Assembly (NCBI GenBank): GCA_016927965.1
Contig: JAFGLP010000032.1
Span: forward strand, 1-7,687
Direction: 5' to 3'
Length of the DNA: 7,687 bases
Source of the DNA: Dehalococcoidia bacterium
GTDB lineage: Bacteria > Chloroflexota > Dehalococcoidia > GIF9 > UBA5629
Of this stretch, positions 1-4,803 are shown piece by piece. Below the pieces are notes generated by a model. That model did not search any database. It was given only the letters and a program-made list of their open reading frames with translations, and was not told the DNA's origin. Made by a program: the position numbers and the translations under genes. Within the stretch, counting starts at the first letter, position 1. Every line of letters begins with the position of its first letter.

Positions 1-183
1 GGCCCTTTTAAGCACAGATGTATAGGCGGCATCAAATGTAAAACCTGCCTGCTTCAGTGCCTGCCCGGCCTTTCTGGCTTCCTGCACGCCTTTCACTGAC
101 AGGTCAACATCAGTCCAGCCGGTAAACCTGTTTTCCTTGTTCCACGTGCTCTCCCCATGTCTAAGAAGAACGATTTTTGACAT
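1..183 (-). CDS. gpmA: 2,3-bisphosphoglycerate-dependent phosphoglycerate mutase, N-terminal part
   Basis: Interconverts 3- and 2-phosphoglycerate in cytoplasmic glycolysis and gluconeogenesis through a phosphohistidine. The 61 codons seen begin [12 protein letters not shown], the classic start of the histidine phosphatase superfamily; H9 of the RHG motif is the expected phosphorylated residue. The next stretch, [15 protein letters not shown] (about residues 18-32), is the conserved substrate-loop sequence that separates dPGM from other RHG phosphatases. Family members have about 230-250 residues, so roughly three quarters lies beyond the window's left edge. The start is the ATG read from 183 leftward, with AGGGGAG (194-200) ten bases upstream. 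It is divergent from nadE across 552 bases, so it probably has its own promoter. The family call is very sure; gpmA rather than another dPGM paralogue is the natural reading. Confidence 0.95.
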   Translation of the reverse strand, partial: MSKIVLLRHGESTWNKENRFTGWTDVDLSVKGVQEARKAGQALKQAGFTFDAAYTSVLKRA

Positions 184-193
184 CTATGCACTA

Positions 194-200
194 CTCCCCT
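194..200 (-). promoter_or_regulatory. Ribosome binding site of gpmA
   Basis: The minus strand reads AGGGGAG here, ten bases before the ATG. This fixes the gpmA start; no other start with a site this good lies nearby. Confidence 0.7.
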
Positions 201-245
201 GCTGATAGCAACAAGCAAACTATGATTTAATTAGGTTAACGGTTT

Positions 246-251
246 ATTATA
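246..251 (-). promoter_or_regulatory. Candidate -10 box for gpmA
   Basis: A perfect TATAAT on the minus strand, about 63 bases before the gpmA ATG. The best -35 is weak: TTGCGC at 271-276 with a 19-base spacer. If used, transcription would start near 239 and give a leader of about 56 bases. Confidence 0.4.
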
Positions 252-280
252 ACCAACGTCAGCATAGCATGCGCAACTTA

Positions 281-296
281 AGGGGCCTGCACCCCT
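281..296. repeat. Small GC-rich inverted repeat upstream of gpmA
   Basis: AGGGG (281-285) and CCCCT (292-296) flank a six-base centre. It lies just upstream of the candidate gpmA promoter. No T-run follows on either strand, so it is not a normal intrinsic terminator. It could be an operator half-site pair or chance. Confidence 0.3.
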
Positions 297-378
297 ATCA
301 CGGCAGTTATACAATCAATTCTTTCTGTGGCGTTGTCATAGCATAAAAATCAGTTTAACAATAACATTCATAGTTATC

Positions 379-415
379 GGGAAAGAAAACGAGCGTAGCG
401 TCATCAGTTTTTCCC
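379..415. repeat. Imperfect inverted repeat in the gpmA-nadE gap
   Basis: GGGAAA (379-384) pairs with TTTCCC (410-415), and AAC (388-390) pairs with GTT (407-409), leaving a three-base bulge and a 16-base loop. It lies near the middle of the divergent region. No T-run follows the outer stem in either direction, so function is unknown. Confidence 0.3.
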
Positions 416-487
416 ATATGTAAACGACATAGACAGAATGTTCAATCATATGCCCCGTTGACTACCGCCGGTTGTAGCAAACTTACA

Positions 488-501
488 CAGGAGGACTCCT
501 G
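488..501. promoter_or_regulatory. 14-base dyad, candidate operator upstream of nadE
   Basis: CAGGAGGACTCCTG is a perfect six-base inverted repeat (CAGGAG / CTCCTG) around a GA centre. It ends 14 bases before a consensus TTGACA at 516-521. Its compact symmetry and place beside a -35 box resemble the site of a dimeric transcription factor. The AGGAGG inside it is not a ribosome site, since no start codon follows at the right distance. The role is inferred. Confidence 0.4.
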
Positions 502-515
502 CCGAACCCCGCCTG

Positions 516-544
516 TTGACAATATTTCATATAATATTCATACT
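516..544 (+). promoter_or_regulatory. Candidate distal promoter for nadE
   Basis: A perfect TTGACA (516-521) is followed after 17 bases by CATACT (539-544, four of six matches). A perfect TATAAT also occurs at 530-535, but only eight bases from the -35, too close to pair with it. Transcription from here would leave a leader of about 185 bases before the nadE TTG. Confidence 0.4.
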
Positions 545-561
545 TATGTAAACTTAGCTGG

Positions 562-590
562 TTTATCAAGTCCACTACGGGTACTATAAT
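562..590 (+). promoter_or_regulatory. Candidate proximal promoter for nadE
   Basis: A perfect TATAAT (585-590) has TTTATC (562-567) 17 bases upstream, a weak -35 with three of six matches. Transcription would start near 597, leaving about 139 bases of leader. I see no known riboswitch core in that leader. Confidence 0.35.
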
Positions 591-721
591 TAATCATATA
601 ATTACTACTTAAAATGCCGAACAGATATTTGTGGATTTACAGCAATGGGTGCTCGTAACAATTTGACCTTAGCGGAGATAAACGCATGCTGTTTAATCAT
701 CTAAAACAGGGGCAAATTTTT

Positions 722-730
722 AGGGGAGGA
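722..730 (+). promoter_or_regulatory. Ribosome binding site that fixes the TTG start of nadE
   Basis: AGGGGAGGA, with its GGAGG core at 725-729, lies six bases before TTG at 736. An in-frame TAG at 721-723 rules out any earlier start, so this strong site makes TTG the most credible initiator. Confidence 0.8.
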
Positions 731-735
731 ATAAA

Positions 736-2721
736 TTGGCAGGAAAAATATATTTAAACAAGGATCTTGGTTTCCTGCGCATCGGTGCCGCAGTACCTCA
801 TTTAAAAATTGCCGATGTAGATTTTAATATCTCCGCAATTACAGAATTGCTCAAGAAAGCCCGCTCGGAAGGCGTACAGGTGCTGATCTTCCCCGAGATG
901 TCTCTTACAGGATATACCATCGGGGACCTTGTACATCAGCACGCTTTGCTGGCCAAGGCTGAAGAAGGCCTGGCAAAGCTGGTGGAAATAAGCGCCGCCT
1001 ACAGCATGATAGTAATAGTTGGATTACCTTTGTCTATCGATCAGAAGGTGTTTAACTGCGCAGCCGTGATAAACGCCGGCAGGCTACTGGGAATCATACC
1101 CAAAACATATATACCCTCTTATAAAGAGTTCTACGAAGGACGCTGGTTTGTTTCCGGCGACAATATCTGTTCGGATATGGCCCATATTAACGGTGCTGCC
1201 GTCCCCTTCGGCTCCAACATACTTTTCTCAATCCAGAGTTTGCCTTCGGCAATGATAGGCATTGAGATATGTGAGGACCTGTGGGTACCGCTCGCTCCGC
1301 ATGAGTACCAGGCGCTGGCCGGAGCAAATATTCTTGTTAACATCTCCACCAGCAATGATATCCTGGCCAAGACAGACTGGCGCAGGACCATGTTGTCTTC
1401 GGAATCAGGCAGATGCTCCGCTGCATTTTGTTACGTATCTGCAGGCATTAATGAATCATCTAACGATGTCGTTTTCGGCGGACACGCTGTGATCGCCGAA
1501 GATGCTACTATCCTGGAGGAATCGCAAGACCTGGTCAGCGATACTAAATTAATGGTAGCCGATATAGATATCGATAAACTGGTACATGATCGCCAGTCGC
1601 TTACCAGTTTCAGGCAGAATACTCAAAATTTGAAAGCCTTCAGGATTATCGAGGTCTTCGCTGCTGATATCGTTGCAGCAAAGTTATTCAGGGTTATCGA
1701 CCCTCAGCCATTTGTACCCAAAGACCCTTCCAGACGTGCCGAGAGATGTCACGACATATTTGCCATGCAGGTCGCTGGCCTTGCCCAGAAGCTTACCGGA
1801 TCAGGGATACAGCATCTGGTCCTCGGGGTATCCGGCGGGCTAGATTCCACGCTGGCATTACTGGCGGCCGTCAAGACCATGGATTTTCTCAAACTGCCCC
1901 GCAGCAACATCTACGCCTTCACCATGCCGGGCTTTGGCACCACCAGCAGGACCAAGAACAACGCCACCTCGCTGTGTGAAGCACTTGGAGTGAATATTCA
2001 GCGTGTGGATATTACCCGCACCTGCAAGGCGCACCTAGCAGATTTGGGACACCTTGGACATGAGGACCTGGTCTTTGAGAACGTGCAGGCCCGCTACCGT
2101 ACAGAGTTTCTCTTCAATAAGGCCAACGAGCTAAATGGTATTTTGCTCGGCACGGGTGATCTGACTGAAGTGGCTCTCGGCTGGTGTACCTTCTCAGGTG
2201 ATCACATGTCTCATTACCATGTCAATATTTCCGTGCCGAAGACGCTTGTACGTTATCTGATACGCTGGGTCGCGGATGAAGAGATGTCCAGGACGTCCGC
2301 CCACAAAATACTATATGATGTGCTGGATACCCCCATATCGCCGGAGCTGAAAAGGCCGGCCAGGGGTAAGATCACACAGATGAGTGAAGATATAATTGGA
2401 CCGGTCGAACTGGCCGATTTCTTCCTCTACCCCTTTATCAGGCTAGGGGCACGTCCCGGTAAAATCCTGTTCATGGCCAATGAAGCAAGGAAACGCAAGC
2501 TTTTTGAAGGCCGCTACAGTATGGATGAACTGCATTCATGGCTGGAGAATTTTATCAAACGTTTCTTCGCCAACCAGTTCAAACGGACCTGCCTTCCCGA
2601 AGGACCCAAGGTTGGTTCGGTCAGCCTCTCCCCACGGGGAGATTGGCGTATGCCGTCGGATGCACGGCCTGCCTTATGGCTGGAAGACATTGAACGAGTT
2701 TATACAAAACTGCGGGGCTAA
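736..2721 (+). CDS. nadE: Glutamine-dependent NAD+ synthetase (nitrilase-fused)
   Basis: Makes NAD+ from nicotinic acid adenine dinucleotide, ATP and ammonia, the last step of NAD biosynthesis, with the ammonia released from glutamine by its own N-terminal domain. At 661 residues it fits the long two-domain class. Residues ~13-290 form the nitrilase-type amidase with the expected triad: E54 (in FPEMSLTGY), K123 (IPKTYIPSY) and C179 (EICEDLWVP). Residues ~335-640 form the synthetase, with the ATP-pyrophosphatase P-loop SGGLDS (366-371) and GTGDLTE (472-478), followed by GWCTFSGDH and the SVPKTLVRYLIRW stretch. All key residues are present, so it should be active and use glutamine. The start is TTG with a strong SD; a stop lies just upstream in frame. 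It stands alone on this strand, convergent with the rubrerythrin ten bases away, and no clear intrinsic terminator is visible. Confidence 0.96.
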   Translation: MAGKIYLNKDLGFLRIGAAVPHLKIADVDFNISAITELLKKARSEGVQVLIFPEMSLTGYTIGDLVHQHALLAKAEEGLAKLVEISAAYSMIVIVGLPLSIDQKVFNCAAVINAGRLLGIIPKTYIPSYKEFYEGRWFVSGDNICSDMAHINGAAVPFGSNILFSIQSLPSAMIGIEICEDLWVPLAPHEYQALAGANILVNISTSNDILAKTDWRRTMLSSESGRCSAAFCYVSAGINESSNDVVFGGHAVIAEDATILEESQDLVSDTKLMVADIDIDKLVHDRQSLTSFRQNTQNLKAFRIIEVFAADIVAAKLFRVIDPQPFVPKDPSRRAERCHDIFAMQVAGLAQKLTGSGIQHLVLGVSGGLDSTLALLAAVKTMDFLKLPRSNIYAFTMPGFGTTSRTKNNATSLCEALGVNIQRVDITRTCKAHLADLGHLGHEDLVFENVQARYRTEFLFNKANELNGILLGTGDLTEVALGWCTFSGDHMSHYHVNISVPKTLVRYLIRWVADEEMSRTSAHKILYDVLDTPISPELKRPARGKITQMSEDIIGPVELADFFLYPFIRLGARPGKILFMANEARKRKLFEGRYSMDELHSWLENFIKRFFANQFKRTCLPEGPKVGSVSLSPRGDWRMPSDARPALWLEDIERVYTKLRG

Positions 2722-2731
2722 CCTATACTGT

Positions 2732-3340
2732 CTAAGATATCCGCCTGAATTTATCTTTGGGGGCATTGCAGATCGGGCACTGGTCGGGTGCGCTGCCTAT
2801 CGAAACATAGCCGCAAACGCTGCATACATAGTATTCAACACCCTCGGGGTCCATCATGCGGTCGAGGGCCTTTTCATACAGCTTGGCATGCCCGCGCTCC
2901 ACATCACGGTGAAAGCTGAAAATCCTGGCAACCGTCGGGTTGCCTTCTGTTTCCGCTGTTTTCATAAAATCCGTATAGGCATCATTAGCATAGTTTTCAC
3001 GTTCAAAAGCCGCCTGCAAGTTCTCCTGGGTATCGGCAATGACCCCCAATAGCCGCAGATAATGGAAAGCATGGACCGCTTCCGACTCCGCCACCGCCCG
3101 GAACAACCCCGCTATTGCCGGTAACTCTTCCTGGTCAGCTTTGAAGGCAAAGGCCAGGTCACGTATATTGGCCTTTGATTCAGCCTCAAAGCCCTCCTGC
3201 AGCAGCTTAACCGTGTCAGTACCCTTTATCTTGGAACTCGTATATTCAACGAATTTTTCGGCGGTTGCCCCGCAAACGGCACAACGGTCGGGCTTCGCTT
3301 CAGAGATCTCGAGATGCCTGCAATGAGTACATAACCACAT
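2732..3340 (-). CDS. Rubrerythrin with rubredoxin-like domains at both ends
   Basis: Probably a cytoplasmic non-haem iron peroxidase that reduces hydrogen peroxide, as rubrerythrins do in anaerobes. The 202 residues have three parts. An N-terminal rubredoxin-like knuckle has C4, C7, C20 and C23. A ferritin-like four-helix core spans ~40-165. A C-terminal rubredoxin has C173, C176, C188 and C191. Core iron ligands by alignment from memory to Desulfovibrio rubrerythrin are E54, E87, H90, E115, E148 and H151. The position matching the extra carboxylate E97 falls at or near A118, with a one-residue gap in that helix, so this ligand may be missing. Most rubrerythrins have one rubredoxin domain (C-terminal, or N-terminal in reverse rubrerythrin), so two is less usual. 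The ATG starts two bases after the marC stop, so the genes are probably translated together. Family sure; peroxidase activity inferred. Confidence 0.9.
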   Translation of the reverse strand: MWLCTHCRHLEISEAKPDRCAVCGATAEKFVEYTSSKIKGTDTVKLLQEGFEAESKANIRDLAFAFKADQEELPAIAGLFRAVAESEAVHAFHYLRLLGVIADTQENLQAAFERENYANDAYTDFMKTAETEGNPTVARIFSFHRDVERGHAKLYEKALDRMMDPEGVEYYVCSVCGYVSIGSAPDQCPICNAPKDKFRRIS

Positions 3341-3342
3341 AT

Positions 3343-3960
3343 TTATCCTCCGCTGCTTATATCAAAAGCTGTTATTCCCCTGTGGATCATGCTGATAGCA
3401 ATCGCGGCCAGCAAAAGAGAAAATATCTTTGACAGGGCCAGTACACCACCCCGCCCCAGCACTTTAACCAGCCTGCTAGCCTGGGCAAAGAAAAGCCATG
3501 CCACCAGCAAGTTGGCAATGAAAGCAAAGGTCACCATAATAATATGATATTGATCGACCAGAATAAGCAAGGTAGTCAGCACGGCTGGGCCTACTACCAG
3601 CGGGGTCCCCAGCGGCACCACACCCACCGCATCATCACCCAGGATAGCTTGAGATTCAAACATCTTTCCCACCACCAGTTCCTTGGCCGCCAGCAGGAAC
3701 AATATCAGCCCTCCGGCTACCAGAAAATCATTCACCGTTATCCCCAGGAACAGGAAAATTCCCTTGCCGACTGCTATAAATACCAGTCCCAGCAACACTG
3801 CCGTTATCAGCCCGTAGCGGATTACGCCGCCTCGCCGTTTTGCAGTCATATCGCCTGTTATAGCCAGCAGAATAGGCACAGCGCTGACCGCGTCCATCGC
3901 CACAAAAAGCGGGACGAATGTCATGCCGAAATCACGGAGCAGATTGAGTACTATTTCCAA
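3343..3960 (-). CDS. MarC-family integral membrane protein
   Basis: A MarC/SnatA-type (UPF0056) inner-membrane protein of 205 residues, the usual family length. Family members are linked to small amino acid transport (SnatA) or have no proven substrate; the old link of MarC to antibiotic resistance is not well supported. Six hydrophobic segments are visible near residues 11-35, 50-73, 77-97, 114-135, 139-161 and 175-195. Family landmarks are AMDAVSAVP (21-29), NDFLVAGGLILF (77-88) and VPLGTPLVVGP (115-125). The start is TTG at 3960; upstream in frame a TAA occurs before any other start, and the first internal ATG is codon 13, which would cut into membrane segment one. The SD is poor (GAAGG). 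It is the first gene of a two-gene unit with the rubrerythrin. Substrate cannot be told from sequence. Confidence 0.88.
   Translation of the reverse strand: MEIVLNLLRDFGMTFVPLFVAMDAVSAVPILLAITGDMTAKRRGGVIRYGLITAVLLGLVFIAVGKGIFLFLGITVNDFLVAGGLILFLLAAKELVVGKMFESQAILGDDAVGVVPLGTPLVVGPAVLTTLLILVDQYHIIMVTFAFIANLLVAWLFFAQASRLVKVLGRGGVLALSKIFSLLLAAIAISMIHRGITAFDISSGG
3346..3351 (-). promoter_or_regulatory. Rubrerythrin ribosome site inside the end of marC
   Basis: GGAGGA on the minus strand lies five bases before the rubrerythrin ATG. The same bases are the last two glycine codons of marC (GGA GGA), directly before its TAA. A ribosome finishing marC would sit on this site, which favours translational coupling. 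Confidence 0.8.
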
Positions 3961-3972
3961 ACCGCAGCCTTC

Positions 3973-4025
3973 ATTATAAGAGTCTTACCGCTAGTTGCCC
4001 GGGTAAATACTTCGAGCTTCCGGGC
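3973..4025 (-). promoter_or_regulatory. Candidate marC-rubrerythrin promoter with adjoining dyad
   Basis: The minus strand has a perfect TATAAT (3973-3978), 12 bases before the marC TTG. No good -35 is seen at 16-18 bases. Instead, one arm of a six-base inverted repeat, GCCCGG (3997-4002) and CCGGGC (4020-4025), covers that region. This is consistent with a regulated promoter with a bound factor in place of a strong -35. Transcription would start about six bases from the TTG, making a nearly leaderless message. Inferred from motifs only. Confidence 0.4.
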
Positions 4026-4279
4026 TATATCAACATTATGGTACCGATTCATGAATGATAACAAAACCGCCATATTCATACAATTAAAGCTACGCAACAA
4101 TGATGATGCTATGCATGGCATAAACACGCAGGGCTAAAAAAATAGAATTCCCACATCTGTGTATTGGTTATCAGTACGTAACTTATCTGTATCAGCATTT
4201 CCCATCCCTACCCCTGAATCACATTTACCACATTCGCATCGGTACCTTAGTCCTACACTATATGCATACCTAATATCTA

Positions 4280-4308
4280 TTTACTTCGTCTGGGATTAAC
4301 GGGATAAT
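4280..4308 (+). promoter_or_regulatory. Candidate upstream promoter for the zinc-knuckle gene
   Basis: TTTACT (4280-4285, four of six) and GATAAT (4303-4308, five of six) are separated by exactly 17 bases, a good sigma70-like arrangement. Transcription would start near 4315, about 56 bases before the ATG. Confidence 0.4.
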
Positions 4309-4331
4309 TAGATCATGGTCGAATATCTATA

Positions 4332-4340
4332 TGGTATATT
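4332..4340 (+). promoter_or_regulatory. Candidate extended -10 promoter for the zinc-knuckle gene
   Basis: TGGTATATT matches the extended -10 pattern TGnTATAAT with one mismatch. Such promoters can work without a good -35, and none is seen here. Transcription would begin near 4347, leaving about 24 bases, which includes the SD AGGAAG at 4358-4363. Confidence 0.45.
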
Positions 4341-4370
4341 TTACCTGAGTAAATATTAGGAAGTGCTATT

Positions 4371-4661
4371 ATGACAGTCAAGGTTGTTGGTTGCGGATAT
4401 TGTGGGGCTACGGGAAAGGTCGGTTCAGGCTATGGAAGTTATGCTAAGACCATGTGTCCGGTATGTTTGGGACGCGGGCGCATCTCAGTGGATGCCAATG
4501 CAGTGAAATGCAGGGGCTGCAATGGGACCGGCAGACATTATACCGGGTATCATACATTATGCGTTGATAAACACAGCGATTGTCACGGCAAAGGCTGGGT
4601 AAAACCTGTTATGCCATCGAACCTTCAGCCCTGCCTGAGCAGGACAGCCCGCAAAAGATAG
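4371..4661 (+). CDS. Small stand-alone DnaJ-type zinc-knuckle protein
   Basis: A 96-residue cytoplasmic protein (no signal or membrane segment) consisting almost only of a DnaJ-like cysteine-rich domain. Four CxxCxGxG-type knuckles are seen: CGYCGATG (8-15), CPVCLGRG (29-36), CRGCNGTG (47-54) and HSDCHGKG (68-75). In the fourth, the first Cys is replaced by His, which can still bind zinc. In DnaJ, knuckles 1+4 and 2+3 each bind one zinc ion, so two sites are expected here, one with a His ligand. There is no J-domain or substrate-binding domain, so it is not a co-chaperone of DnaK by itself. A role in holding unfolded protein, redox or assembly is possible, but none is shown. The tail after residue 76 is basic and ends RTARKR. 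ATG with SD AGGAAG at seven bases; the next gene is 142 bases downstream on the same strand. Domain call sure, function unknown. Confidence 0.85.
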   Translation: MTVKVVGCGYCGATGKVGSGYGSYAKTMCPVCLGRGRISVDANAVKCRGCNGTGRHYTGYHTLCVDKHSDCHGKGWVKPVMPSNLQPCLSRTARKR

Positions 4662-4679
4662 GACGGATTTTAACTCAAT

Positions 4680-4731
4680 ACCGGCGATGTATTACACAAC
4701 CGGTTTCAGAAACCGTCAGTGCGTACTGACG
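4680..4731 (+). promoter_or_regulatory. Three partly exclusive hairpins before the propeller gene
   Basis: Stem A pairs ACCGG (4680-4684) with CCGGT (4700-4704). Stem B pairs CGGTTT (4701-4706) with AAACCG (4710-4715) around CAG. Stem C pairs CGTCAGT (4714-4720) with ACTGACG (4725-4731) around GCGT, a perfect seven-base stem. A and B share 4701-4704, and B and C share 4714-4715, so they cannot all form fully. No T-run follows, so this is not a standard terminator. It may be a leader switch or an RNA-protection structure; this is inferred from pairing only. Confidence 0.4.
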
Positions 4732-4743
4732 ATTATGACCAAT

Positions 4744-4760
4744 GACAGGAAATGGCTGTC
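4744..4760 (+). repeat. Small hairpin before the propeller gene
   Basis: GACAG (4744-4748) and CTGTC (4756-4760) pair around a seven-base loop, 44 bases before the ATG at 4804. It continues the hairpin series just upstream. The stem is short and could be chance. Confidence 0.3.
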
Positions 4761-4803
4761 GTGTTAAAATGGTTGCAATACCTACTGAATAGAAACGATA
4801 TCT

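Larger units (their letters stand above)
3961..4370. other. Divergent intergenic region between marC and the zinc-knuckle gene
   Basis: A 410-base AT-rich gap. Besides the promoter candidates listed separately, it holds a small hairpin, TATGC (4110-4114) / GCATA (4118-4122), and a run of seven A (4136-4142). I see no convincing gene, tRNA or terminator in it. Confidence 0.5.

Noticed and set aside
417..553. Direct repeat TATGTAAAC at 417-425 and 545-553.
   Set aside because: Nine bases, also seen inside the coding part of the propeller gene, so there is no sign of a specific site.
2480..3052. Open frame of 190 codons crossing the end of nadE and the rubrerythrin antisense.
   Set aside because: It overlaps two firmly identified genes in the wrong frame or strand and shows no domain of its own.
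3544..4137. Open frame of 197 codons on the plus strand, antisense to marC and running into the gap.
   Set aside because: Its residues (Gln/His/Tyr-rich) fit an antisense shadow of a membrane protein gene; no SD and no family resemblance.
4040..4246. Nine-base inverted repeat GGTACCGAT (4040-4048) / ATCGGTACC (4238-4246).
   Set aside because: The arms are about 190 bases apart, contain a self-palindrome (GGTACC), and one such pair is not rare in 400 bases.
4629..4671. Hairpin CCTGC/GCAGG (4630-4643) at the end of the zinc-knuckle gene as a terminator.
   Set aside because: The stem is only five bases and lies inside the coding region; the next T-run is more than 20 bases away.
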